Shown here: positions 41,279 through 49,083 of the stretch, piece after piece
Position numbering within the stretch: the stretch's first letter is position 1
How the letters are laid out: every line of letters begins with the position of its first letter
From: Rebecca billardiae RCC1528
Taxonomy: Eukaryota > Haptophyta
NCBI GenBank assembly: GCA_965240325.2
Contig: OZ251226.1
Span: forward strand, 2,170,001-2,234,000
Length of the DNA: 64,000 bases
Reading direction: 5' to 3'
Position numbers and translations under genes: made by a program
Notes under the pieces: model-generated
What the model was told of the DNA's origin: nothing
Databases searched by the model: none
Seen by the model: only the letters and a program-made list of their open reading frames with translations

Positions 41279-42067
41279 TTAAGACCCACGAAGTGCTGCC
41301 AGCGCCTCGGCAGCATCCCTCTCTCGCATGATTTCTCGAACGAGATTTATTCTTATCTTTAGATTTGCCGCAATTGTCTGCTCTAGAATTTCGGGAGTCC
41401 AGCCCAGCTGATTAGATCTCGCTAAGAAGTTATCGAGGTATGATATGATTCTGCCTTCGGCAATCTTCTTGTTAGTAGTTCGAGTGGAGCTTCTGACCAC
41501 AGGTAGTTCATTATCAACGGACGAACCCCCAGACGAGTCCGGCACTGGCGGGACTCTGACAGAACTCGAGCGGCTTGGTCCGGCGGGGGAAGGCGTCGCG
41601 GGTACGAGGATCTTCGCGGGCGTTGCGGGCGCGGGTCTCCCCGCAGGACGATTGGCGGAGTCAGAGCTCGTCATAGTAGGCGCCGGCTGAGAGCGCACCA
41701 CCAGCCGCGAGATTGGCTGACCGCTGGCATCGCGTTGCGGGAATTTTAGGTGCTTCGCATCGTAGTGGCCCTCATCCGTCGTGAACTGGCCGAGGTCGTA
41801 CACGCCGGGGGCGACGCGCCCAAAGCTGGTCTTGGTCTTGGTAGGCGGGCCTCGCCTGGCGATCGTGACCAGCGCAGGCAATATCATGGGTTTCTTATGA
41901 TGCACGAGCTTGCGCGAGCTTGGACCTGGATGCAAGCCTGACCACCAGCCGTCTTTCTTGCCACGGTGGTGCATGGCACCGGCATACGGCGTGCCGTTCA
42001 GCGTGAAGTGAGTCACTCGCGCTGGCACCGTGTCGCGGAAGGTATGATGATGGACTGCAGTCGCCAT
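41279..42067 (-). CDS. PLV protein of unknown function (262 aa)
   Basis: The N-terminal half (about residues 1-125) is His/Gly/Lys-rich and looks structured (RVTHFTLNGTPYAGAMHHRG, later GVYDLGQFTTDEGHYDAKHL). A Pro/Ser-rich linker covers about 130-195. The C-terminus is helical and charged (LGWTPEILEQTIAANLKIRI and on). No family is recognised. It stands directly downstream of the packaging ATPase on the same strand, 17 bases from that gene's stop, so it is probably co-expressed and possibly a virion or packaging partner. Confidence 0.75.
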   Translation of the reverse strand: MATAVHHHTFRDTVPARVTHFTLNGTPYAGAMHHRGKKDGWWSGLHPGPSSRKLVHHKKPMILPALVTIARRGPPTKTKTSFGRVAPGVYDLGQFTTDEGHYDAKHLKFPQRDASGQPISRLVVRSQPAPTMTSSDSANRPAGRPAPATPAKILVPATPSPAGPSRSSSVRVPPVPDSSGGSSVDNELPVVRSSTRTTNKKIAEGRIISYLDNFLARSNQLGWTPEILEQTIAANLKIRINLVREIMRERDAAEALAALRGS

Positions 42068-42084
42068 GTTATTGCTACCGCGGA

Positions 42085-42789
42085 TTAATTTTTAATGCGC
42101 AGTCGATTCCACTCTCGGTACAAAATACCACCATCAACGTCCATGAACATGAACGTGTGCGGACGCTCATTTCCGAATATGTAGTGATAGACGCCCATAA
42201 AGTCCACCTTTGACATGGGGATAAGCTCGGAGTGCAGCGCGGTGAGCTCGCGGGAATTGTTCGGACGAAACATGGTAATATTTGAAAAAAGCTTGCGCAC
42301 ATTCAGCGGCACGCTCATATAGCCTTGCGCGATCACGATGATCGAAAGCCGGATATGCCGTCGATTCTGCACCATCTTGGCGTAAGCCTTTTGCAGGTTT
42401 GCGTCGCGCAGGCTGGCCGCGAAATCGTCAATCACCAGCAGCGTTGGACGACCGCCGGCGGCATTCTCCTCGGCGATGTCGATGATTTCGTCCAGGACCG
42501 CGCCATGAAATTCGTTGTACACAAATTCCAGGTCGCGCAGCGGCGATTTGGCGAACGAGTCCATCGAGGTCTGCGGCGCGCACCAGATAACATTCCCAAA
42601 GACGCCTCGGTAGGGGCCAGTGATCAAACCAGCCACCTGACTCGACTTGCCACTGCGTGGCGGACCAAACACGCCCCAGTGGAAGGTCAGGTTGGGCAGT
42701 GGCTCGGGTAGGCCCACCTTTAACGGCTTGTCCGCCGTGATGCGCGGCAGTCTCAGATCGACTTGATTTGCCTCTTCGGCAATCTGCAT
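42085..42789 (-). CDS. Genome-packaging ATPase (FtsK/HerA, A32-like)
   Basis: The predicted product is 234 aa, the usual size for PLV and virophage packaging ATPases. Walker A is GPPRSGKSS at about 42-50, and Walker B is TLLVIDDF at about 116-123 with the paired acidic residues. A conserved polar segment (SIIVIAQGYMSVP) and a Phe-rich region (NITMFRPNNSRE) follow. The enzyme would drive viral DNA into preformed capsids. Upstream of the ATG the short AT-rich gap contains TCTAGA and TCTATCTA (read on the minus strand), recalling the TCTA promoter motif described for mavirus. Confidence 0.9.
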   Translation of the reverse strand: MQIAEEANQVDLRLPRITADKPLKVGLPEPLPNLTFHWGVFGPPRSGKSSQVAGLITGPYRGVFGNVIWCAPQTSMDSFAKSPLRDLEFVYNEFHGAVLDEIIDIAEENAAGGRPTLLVIDDFAASLRDANLQKAYAKMVQNRRHIRLSIIVIAQGYMSVPLNVRKLFSNITMFRPNNSRELTALHSELIPMSKVDFMGVYHYIFGNERPHTFMFMDVDGGILYREWNRLRIKN

Positions 42790-42804
42790 TTTAGATAGAG
42801 CTTT

Positions 42805-43203
42805 CTAGATGTACCTCAGTTTTCTTTGTGGGGGTGCCGCACTCGGCGCTGCCCTCGGCGGCGCCCGCGACGGCGCCCGCGGTGGTGGTGGCGCTCGCGT
42901 AGACTCGATTGGCTGGTCGTCTTCGAGCACCAGCGTGTCCTCGTCGGGCTCCTTCGGCGGCGGCGGCGGGGTCATGCGCTTGATTGGCGGAGGCTCTGGC
43001 ACTGGCACAGTAGCGTTCAACTCGTCGATTTTGACTTGCTCTTGGGCCGCGAGATTGGCGTACCGCTGGGCGTACTCGGTGTACGTGTTTCGCAGCTTGG
43101 CCAAGCGCATCACCTCGGTGGTTTTGATCTGCGCTGCCGTGCGTGCTTTGGGCTGCTTGATCGGCACGGCGAGCGCTGGCGGCGGCGGCGGTGCCTCGTC
43201 CAT
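42805..43203 (-). CDS. PLV Pro-rich protein with coiled coil (132 aa)
   Basis: The predicted product is 132 aa. Pro/Ala-rich ends flank a central helical region (about residues 18-65, EVMRLAKLRNTYTEYAQRYA and on) that could form a coiled coil. The C-terminus is basic and Pro-rich. No family is recognised. It lies 15 bases upstream of the packaging ATPase on the same strand and is divergent from the capsid gene cluster, so a structural or scaffold role is plausible but not shown. Confidence 0.65.
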   Translation of the reverse strand: MDEAPPPPPALAVPIKQPKARTAAQIKTTEVMRLAKLRNTYTEYAQRYANLAAQEQVKIDELNATVPVPEPPPIKRMTPPPPPKEPDEDTLVLEDDQPIESTRAPPPPRAPSRAPPRAAPSAAPPQRKLRYI

Positions 43204-43249
43204 TTTATATCTGTTCTAGAGATAATAGACACTCCATTTTGATCGAAAA
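43204..43249. promoter_or_regulatory. Divergent PLV promoter region
   Basis: This is a 46-base AT-rich gap between the leftward ATPase cluster and the rightward capsid cluster. It holds a TTCTAGA palindrome and TTTTATAT next to one start. The divergence point of two structural gene blocks must contain both promoters. The motif assignment is tentative. Confidence 0.4.
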
Positions 43250-43483
43250 ATGGATCCCGCCATGTTTGATTTTTCGTGGGAGGCGGCCGCCAGATTCATC
43301 GCGCGCAAGCGGATGGGTCCTGGCTTGGACGATGAGATCATCGACGCAATCATCGACCCAATCGTCGCCCCAAATATCGACGTAAATATCTCCGCCACTG
43401 TCAATGACGACTCACCGGCTTCACCTGCACACGGCTCAGGCGGACCGCTTCCCGCTGGGGCGGACGATGACGAGCGCTGCTGA
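43250..43483 (+). CDS. Small PLV protein (77 aa)
   Basis: The predicted product is 77 aa. A helical start (FDFSWEAAARFIARKRMG) is followed by an acidic, Ile-rich segment (DDEIIDAIIDPIVAPNIDV) and a disordered Gly/Pro tail. Its 3' end overlaps the probable penton gene by 80 bases, or by 17 if that gene starts at its inner ATG. No family is recognised. It is the first gene of the rightward capsid cluster. Confidence 0.6.
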   Translation: MDPAMFDFSWEAAARFIARKRMGPGLDDEIIDAIIDPIVAPNIDVNISATVNDDSPASPAHGSGGPLPAGADDDERC

Positions 43484-44165
43484 CTTTACGCTGAGCCATC
43501 CCATCATGGCCACCCACGATGAGAGCATCCTCGTCGCCGTCGAGTCGGTAAGCTTCCCGTCGTGCCGTTATGCGGTCGACGGCTCCAACGGCTCGATTGG
43601 TCTCGCCGGGAATTGGGGCGACACCACTATGACGATCCCACCCAAGAATTACACAGCCACTTCGCTCGCCACCGCGCTGGACACGCTCTTTGCAGGCTCG
43701 CCGGTCAACGCCACGCTCACGGTGACCTTCGACGCATCGCGCGGTAAATTCACGTTTGCCAATTCGAGCGCCAACCCAATCACGGTCAAGGGCTCGTCCA
43801 CCGCGACGCGCGTCTTGGGCCTAGCGCAGTCGGATCTCATCGTGCCAGCGACTGGGAGCATCGAGGCGCCTGCCGTGGTCGATCTGATTCCGCGCGGCTA
43901 CCACCTCGTGTGCGAAGGCCTCGACGTAAAGTCGCGCGACTCGACCTTGAACTCAGGCTCGACGAGCAATATTCTCGTCACCATCCAAAATACGGTCGCG
44001 TTCGGCCAAGTCCTCGCGTACCAGAGTCAAACAGACGACCTCCTCGAGACGAACCGCCGCTCAGTACAAAATCTCGATCTGCGCCTCCTCGATTCTGAGA
44101 CGATGACTGAAGTGAATCTCAACGGCGCCGAAATCTCGGTCGTGCTCAAATTTGTCGTTGTGTAA
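43404..44165 (+). CDS. Probable minor capsid (penton) protein
   Basis: The predicted product is 253 aa. The N-terminal pattern (RTMTSAADFTLSHPIMATHD, then VAVESVSFPSCRYAVDG, then MTIPPKNYTATSLATAL) has the run of strands found in the penton or minor capsid proteins of PLVs and related viruses. Those typically read A-x-IP-x-S-x-Y-x-I then T-IP-x-G-NYT. VLGLAQSDLI near residue 130 is also typical. Such proteins form the capsid five-fold vertices and have a jelly-roll fold. An inner ATG at 43467 is an alternative start. It sits just upstream of the major capsid gene, the standard PLV order. Confidence 0.7.
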   Translation: MTTHRLHLHTAQADRFPLGRTMTSAADFTLSHPIMATHDESILVAVESVSFPSCRYAVDGSNGSIGLAGNWGDTTMTIPPKNYTATSLATALDTLFAGSPVNATLTVTFDASRGKFTFANSSANPITVKGSSTATRVLGLAQSDLIVPATGSIEAPAVVDLIPRGYHLVCEGLDVKSRDSTLNSGSTSNILVTIQNTVAFGQVLAYQSQTDDLLETNRRSVQNLDLRLLDSETMTEVNLNGAEISVVLKFVVV

Positions 44166-44204
44166 TTTTAAAAAAAATGTCGGAGTCAAACACACACACA
44201 TAAA

Positions 44205-45518
44205 ATGGCGTACGCCGGGCGTTACATGAAGAACGACATTCGCGCGGACGAGGCGATGGTGCTTGAGCAGGAGGAGACAGCACCGATGTATTATGACTTT
44301 GCCAACCCCAAGCCCGTGGCCGTCGGTGCTACGTACAAGCGCACGACCGTCTATGCCGGACCGGCGTCGACATTCTCTCCGGGGCAGGTGGTGCAGTTCG
44401 ATCTGCCTACGGGCACACCAGGCGCTATGATGGATCCAAGTCAGAGCGTCGTTCAATTCACGATTAACAACACCTCTGGCACCTCTCTGACTCTCTCGCA
44501 GAGCGCTTACAGCCTCATCGAGCGCATCGACGCCTATCACGGCTCTCAGATGATCGCCTCGGCGGGCAAGGCGGGCCTGCTGCACAATCTCCTGCTGGAT
44601 TTCCAGTCGGGGCCTTCGTCGTGCTTCTCCACTGCCTCGATGCTCGGCAGCGCCGATTATGATGTAACCGCCGCGACTCTGTCGCAGGCGACGATCAACA
44701 ATGCTCTCAACGTGCCTAAGGGTGCGGTCATCGCGAATGGCGCTTTGCTCACTGTGTGCCTCCCGCTTGTGTACGTGTTCGGTGCGCTCTGCGGCAAGGC
44801 CATCCCCATCTCCGAGCTGCACCAAGGCCTCCGCGTGGACATTCACCTCGCGCAGACGAAGGACTGGGGCGTCTACACGATTGATCCCGGGGCTATGCCA
44901 TCGATCCAGGACGTCAAGATGCAGCTGGGCACGGTGCTGCTCTCGGATTCGGCCTACACCAAGATTGCGCGCAGCCTCGACCACCTCTACGTTCCGTCGA
45001 TGAGCTACCTCCACGCGCAGCACTCAGTATCGCCCAACACCGCGACGAGCTGGCAGCTGCCCTTCCGCCTCGCGAGCGTCAACACGATTATCATCGCCGC
45101 CTATCCGGATGCGAACAGCAATGCTTACGCGGGCGATGTCACGCTGCGCACTCGCGCGGCCATCTCCAAGTGGCAGCTGCGCATTGGCTCGACGCTCGTG
45201 CCAGACCAGCCGGTCAGCGCGACGAATGGCGCTGCCGAGACGCGCGCGGAGCTCGTGCGGGCGTTCAACGCACTTGGCGTCGCCGACTACGCTTCCAAGG
45301 TGAATGGCGCGCGCTTCGCGAACTCAGCTTTTGCCATCGCATTCAACACGTCGGCATTCTCGCAGTCCGACATTCTCTTCGACGGTCGCCGTCTGGACAC
45401 GGAGCACGCCATTTTCGAGGCCGATAGCAACCACGGTGCGCCGTTCACGTGGCATGCCTGGGCGCTGCACGACGTCATGATGGAGGTCGCGCAGAACCAG
45501 CTCCAGTTCGCCGTGTAA
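44205..45518 (+). CDS. MCP: Major capsid protein (double jelly roll)
   Basis: The predicted product is 437 aa. A short polar N-terminus (MAYAGRYMKNDIRADEAM) precedes two halves each rich in predicted strands. These include FSPGQVVQFDLPTGTPGAMM, SAYSLIERIDAYHGSQMIAS, KAIPISELHQGLRVDIHLAQ and KWQLRIGSTLVPDQPVSATN. This matches the layout of PLV major capsid proteins, which assemble as hexameric capsomers of an icosahedral shell. The AT-rich leader (TTTTAAAAAAAA) between the penton stop and this ATG probably carries its promoter. The frame is intact. Assignment is by motif shape, size and position. Confidence 0.88.
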   Translation: MAYAGRYMKNDIRADEAMVLEQEETAPMYYDFANPKPVAVGATYKRTTVYAGPASTFSPGQVVQFDLPTGTPGAMMDPSQSVVQFTINNTSGTSLTLSQSAYSLIERIDAYHGSQMIASAGKAGLLHNLLLDFQSGPSSCFSTASMLGSADYDVTAATLSQATINNALNVPKGAVIANGALLTVCLPLVYVFGALCGKAIPISELHQGLRVDIHLAQTKDWGVYTIDPGAMPSIQDVKMQLGTVLLSDSAYTKIARSLDHLYVPSMSYLHAQHSVSPNTATSWQLPFRLASVNTIIIAAYPDANSNAYAGDVTLRTRAAISKWQLRIGSTLVPDQPVSATNGAAETRAELVRAFNALGVADYASKVNGARFANSAFAIAFNTSAFSQSDILFDGRRLDTEHAIFEADSNHGAPFTWHAWALHDVMMEVAQNQLQFAV

Positions 45519-45550
45519 AAAATAAAAAAATATGATAATTATACACCGAT

Positions 45551-45844
45551 ATGTCATTTCTTGGCAGGCTCACGCGAGGCATTCGCGGTCGGCTCGGCGG
45601 GCTGGCAAACACAGCGCGTCGACTCGGCCGCCCCATCAGCTCAGCGGCGCACCACCTGAAGCCGTGCGTCGACAAAATCGGCGGCGACGTAAACCAATTT
45701 TTGAATGAAATAGACCGCACGGAGGGCCTCGGCGACGTCGCCAGCCCCTACACTGGAGCCGCGCGGCGAGCGGTGAATCGCGGGCGCCAGATCGCCGGAC
45801 GCGCGGACGCGGCCGCCAGCCGGGCGGATCGTTACTTGCGCTAA
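45551..45844 (+). CDS. Small basic virion-type protein (97 aa)
   Basis: The predicted product is 97 aa with high Arg content. The N-terminus is an amphipathic, Gly/Arg-rich stretch (FLGRLTRGIRGRLGGLANTA). A middle helix (VDKIGGDVNQFLNEIDRTEG) and a basic end (RRAVNRGRQIAGRADAAASR) follow. Location directly after the capsid gene and basic composition suggest a DNA-condensing or membrane-active internal virion protein. This is inference. An AT-rich promoter-like leader precedes it. Confidence 0.65.
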   Translation: MSFLGRLTRGIRGRLGGLANTARRLGRPISSAAHHLKPCVDKIGGDVNQFLNEIDRTEGLGDVASPYTGAARRAVNRGRQIAGRADAAASRADRYLR

Positions 45845-45942
45845 GAATTACCGAGCGCTCAGAATTACCGAGCGCTCAGAATTACCGAGCGCTCAGAATT
45901 ACCGAGCGCTCAGAATTACCGAGCGCGGATTATCGAGCGCGG
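45844..45942. repeat. 17-bp palindromic tandem repeats between convergent genes
   Basis: Four exact copies of AGAATTACCGAGCGCTC begin at 45844, and two degenerate copies follow. Each unit contains the palindrome GAGCGCTC. The array lies where the rightward capsid cluster meets the leftward lipase gene and overlaps both stop codons. It could act as a bidirectional terminator or a protein-binding array. Confidence 0.9.
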
Positions 45943-46574
45943 TGCTGATTCAAAGCGAACAAAGCTGGGCTCTGTAGAGCGTCCACAAAGCTGGCACGCC
46001 CGAGGGTCTGCCGGCGCCCACCACGCTGCGTAACCGACAGCGCACTCACTATATCACCCGGCGAGCGGGTATCGAATTGGCTTTTCGGCAAAGCCTTTCC
46101 GATATCTTTTAGACCGGCCGCTTTTTGTGACGTGTGAATCTGCGAGGCGCCGCTTTCTTCCGCGAGGTGCCCACCCAGAGAGTGCCCCACCGCAGCGGCG
46201 GGCTGGCCGTATTTGCGCTTGACGATCTCCACCAGCTTGCGCGCGCGCGCGTGGCGTGGGTCCTTGGCGCTCAATCCCAGCGCGATCAGGACGTCCGACA
46301 CGGCCCAGTCGGCGAATGACGCCGAGCCTCGGAAAAGTACGACGGGCCGACCGCTCGCGATGTGCACGGCTACTTTGTCCGCTTCATCCGACAGGCGCTC
46401 ATCAAGTCGGTACCCGCGCTTGGCTAGGTGCGGTCGGGCTGCCGCCTTGCTCATATAGCTTGCCTCGATGAGGAACTTGCGATCTCGGGCGAGCGTAGCG
46501 CCGGCGTCCCAGGCCGCTTTCGCGACGCGCGCTTCGCCTTCGGCGGTTGATACAGTGGGTACGGCTCGCATCAT
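45930..46574 (-). CDS. Lipase-like alpha/beta hydrolase (class 3 type)
   Basis: The predicted product is 214 aa. FRGSASFADWAVSDVLIALG (about 81-100) and the nucleophile elbow AVGHSLGGHLAEE (Ser132) match class 3 lipases. The Asp and His of the triad are not certain, because the region after the elbow is short. Lipase domains are found in some PLVs and in parvovirus-type virion phospholipases, where they help breach membranes. A role in entry or release is an inference. It shares a strand with the LamG gene just upstream (41-base gap). A GGTACCGGTACC palindrome lies immediately before its ATG. Confidence 0.78.
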   Translation of the reverse strand: MMRAVPTVSTAEGEARVAKAAWDAGATLARDRKFLIEASYMSKAAARPHLAKRGYRLDERLSDEADKVAVHIASGRPVVLFRGSASFADWAVSDVLIALGLSAKDPRHARARKLVEIVKRKYGQPAAAVGHSLGGHLAEESGASQIHTSQKAAGLKDIGKALPKSQFDTRSPGDIVSALSVTQRGGRRQTLGRASFVDALQSPALFALNQHRAR

Positions 46575-46615
46575 TATGGTACCGGTACCACTGATTTTTG
46601 GCTCTATGGGACTGT

Positions 46616-48769
46616 CTATGGCGGCGGCGTGAAGAGGTCATAGTCGCTATCTACGTCGGTCTGGGTGAGCGCACCGTCAGTATAGAAGCGCACGGCCGCG
46701 CACTTGAACGGCCCGCCACTTGGGGGCGTGCTCACGTAAATTTCGTTGACGTCGCCCACGGCGGTGGCGCTCATGGCCTCCGCGCCGAGCGACACCTTAT
46801 TCAACCAAGCCTCCATATTCCCTCCGACTGTGTACGACCAGGCAATATGGTACCAGGTGTTCAGCGGCAGCACATCCACGCGATCATACAAGTTGCCTGA
46901 CTGCCCTGTAATATCGAATCCAAACGCGGTGTTGCCCACACCATTCCTGTACAAGTAGAAATGCACGACCTTCGAGCCTGCATTACGCCATTCGAGCTTG
47001 AAGCTGCCCGACACATCATCCACGAAGACCCACGCTGAGAAGCCAAAGGTCGTCATCGTCTGCGTCGGCACCGGTGCAGTCATCACCAGACCGCTACTGA
47101 GATCTGCATAGCCATTGGTGTGCGTTGCGGTCCCAGTCGACACCGTAAAGGCATAGCTACCCACATCGTCGGTCAAATTCGCCGTCATCGGCCAGCTGGC
47201 AAATGGAGCTAGAGCTTGCTCAGGCGTGTACGAATTCATCACCGTCGGCACGTGGATGATACCGCGCGCGATCGACATCGCGTAGAGGCGCACACCTGCG
47301 GGCATGGTGGCAAAGCGGTGCCCAATGATGCTGAGCAGCGGGGTAAAAGTGGCCGGCAGCGCAGCAGTACTCACGAGCACGCCATCGATATATATTTTGG
47401 AGACTGTGCCATCCACCGTTTGCGCAACGTGGTGCCATCCGCCGTGTGCCGGCCCTGCCAAGTCCTGGAACGCTGTCGCGCCGAGCTCCGAGCGCAGCTG
47501 GCCAGCGATGATTTCGAACGTGAAATCGGTGACGCCATCCTCGAGGAGCCACATGCGCACGCTATCTTGATCGTTCGGGCGGTACACCCATGCCGCCAGC
47601 GAGAACCGGTCGCCGCCGAGCATGTCGGGCATCTCGTTGAGGCCCAGGTGCAGCGTGCTAGTACTTTGCATTTCGAGATACCCGCTCGTCATCAAATAAT
47701 CGCCGGCCGTGGGCTGCAGCGCGGCGGCGGCCCCGTCGACCTCGAGCAAATCCCCATCGAGCAGCCACGTGCGTCGAACCACCACACCCCGCCACGACTC
47801 GGCGTGGGTCAGCCGCTCCGACGCGTCCAGCGCGCGCGGCCAGACTCCGAGGTGCGCAGCGGCACCGTATTGGGCGAGACCGATTTTAGTGGGATAAAAC
47901 AGAGAGAGCCGCTTCTCGCCTGCCAAGCTGCGGGTGTGCACTAATGTGTGATCGACGAATATTTGGGTGTTTGCCTCATCTTGTACGAGCGCCACGTGTT
48001 TCCACTGGTCACGGTTGTCCTCGTCGAGCTGGTTGGACGCCGACGTAAATTCGAGCGAGGTCTCGCACATGGTATTTGCGGTCGGGGCTTCGAGGCGGCA
48101 CTCGGCGAAGGCAATCGCGCTACCCTGGCGCACGTAGGAAGTGCCCAGCGCCGGTGGGCCCCTCAAGTAGCAGCACACGGTCAAATTCCCGTCGTGGTGG
48201 CCCGGGTGGTCCACGGTGAGCGTCACCCCATCTGCGGCGGCCTCGATGGCCTCATTACCGAACGCGGTGGTCCCGACCAGAGCCAAGGAGAGCCCCCGGT
48301 CGGCCGTGTCGAGCAAATCAGCATTTAGCGGGAAATTCACGAGCGGATTTTGAAAATAGCTTTGCGTTACGACGCCATTGACGACGGCCCCGTCGAGCGA
48401 GTACACGCCCCGCCCGCTAATCGGAAAGCTCGTGATTGCTTGGCCGTCGAGGAGCACATCAAAGTACGGGTGGATTTCTTCGTCGAACACGCGGTTGACT
48501 CCATCGTGATATTGACGGGTCCACGTGACGCTCAGGGTCGTCGGCGTCAGGGTTGCGCTGGTCACTTTGAAAGCATCACGGTCGCCCGCCAAGCGCAGCG
48601 TCAATTCGCCATCAGGCAAAGCCGGGTCAAAGGTCGCCGACAAGCTGCCTTCACCGGTCATGGTGGTGCGCACGACGCCGGACCACGCCACGGCGCCCGT
48701 CCCGAGCGCCTGGACGGATCCATCAATGGCTGCGGAGGTGCTCGATGAGTCGCCAAAAATCGACGACAT
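46616..48769 (-). CDS. Three-LamG-domain fibre-like protein
   Basis: The predicted product is 717 aa. The N-terminal about 200 residues are strand-rich, without a named domain. Three concanavalin A-like/LamG modules follow, each recognisable by the same turn: QWKHVALVQDE with FVDHTLVH, GGWHHVAQTVDG with KIYIDGVLV, and TWYHIAWSYTVGG with AWLNKVSLG. Such modules bind glycans or proteins and are common in viral attachment fibres. No signal peptide or membrane segment is seen. It is probably a receptor-binding or capsid decoration protein (inference). It is divergent from the next gene. Confidence 0.82.
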   Translation of the reverse strand: MSSIFGDSSSTSAAIDGSVQALGTGAVAWSGVVRTTMTGEGSLSATFDPALPDGELTLRLAGDRDAFKVTSATLTPTTLSVTWTRQYHDGVNRVFDEEIHPYFDVLLDGQAITSFPISGRGVYSLDGAVVNGVVTQSYFQNPLVNFPLNADLLDTADRGLSLALVGTTAFGNEAIEAAADGVTLTVDHPGHHDGNLTVCCYLRGPPALGTSYVRQGSAIAFAECRLEAPTANTMCETSLEFTSASNQLDEDNRDQWKHVALVQDEANTQIFVDHTLVHTRSLAGEKRLSLFYPTKIGLAQYGAAAHLGVWPRALDASERLTHAESWRGVVVRRTWLLDGDLLEVDGAAAALQPTAGDYLMTSGYLEMQSTSTLHLGLNEMPDMLGGDRFSLAAWVYRPNDQDSVRMWLLEDGVTDFTFEIIAGQLRSELGATAFQDLAGPAHGGWHHVAQTVDGTVSKIYIDGVLVSTAALPATFTPLLSIIGHRFATMPAGVRLYAMSIARGIIHVPTVMNSYTPEQALAPFASWPMTANLTDDVGSYAFTVSTGTATHTNGYADLSSGLVMTAPVPTQTMTTFGFSAWVFVDDVSGSFKLEWRNAGSKVVHFYLYRNGVGNTAFGFDITGQSGNLYDRVDVLPLNTWYHIAWSYTVGGNMEAWLNKVSLGAEAMSATAVGDVNEIYVSTPPSGGPFKCAAVRFYTDGALTQTDVDSDYDLFTPPP

Positions 48770-48801
48770 TAATAAAGGGCCTCTTTAATAAGGCATGAGA
48801 T
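48770..48801. promoter_or_regulatory. Divergent PLV promoter gap
   Basis: Thirty-two bases separate the start codons of the leftward fibre-like gene and the rightward 90-aa gene. The gap is AT-rich, with AATAAAGGG and CTTTAATAA in near-palindromic arrangement, so both promoters must lie here or inside the genes. Confidence 0.35.
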
Positions 48802-49074
48802 ATGAATCGCCGCCTAAAACGGTCTACGCGCAAAGACAAGCGATTCATGCTGACTTCGCCGGGTGGTCGGACGCTCCACTTTGGCGCGCGTGGCGGGTCG
48901 ACGTACATCGATCATGGCGATCCTGCGAAGAAATCGGCGTGGATCGCTCGCCATCGCCACGATAAGGGCTGGGACGACCCCGAGTCTGGCATCTATTACA
49001 GCCGCCACTTGCTGTGGGGCGACTCCAAGTCGCTCGCTACGAATGAGAGTAAAATCGGAGTAATAATTAGCTAA
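48802..49074 (+). CDS. Small conserved PLV/giant-virus protein (DUF5754-like)
   Basis: The predicted product is 90 aa. A basic N-terminus precedes FGARGGSTYIDHGDPAKKSA, then WIARHRHDKGWDDPESGIYY and SRHLLWGDSKSL. The YIDHGD plus RH...GWDDP...GxxSR-LLW pattern recurs in a small family in polinton-like and giant viruses that I believe is DUF5754; this needs a profile search. Function is unknown. The strong conservation suggests a virion or morphogenesis role. Confidence 0.7.
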   Translation: MNRRLKRSTRKDKRFMLTSPGGRTLHFGARGGSTYIDHGDPAKKSAWIARHRHDKGWDDPESGIYYSRHLLWGDSKSLATNESKIGVIIS

Positions 49075-49083
49075 AAAGCCAAG

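Noticed and set aside
45844-45942. CRISPR-like array
   Set aside because: The 17-bp units are head-to-tail without spacers, in a eukaryotic virus, and there are no cas genes.
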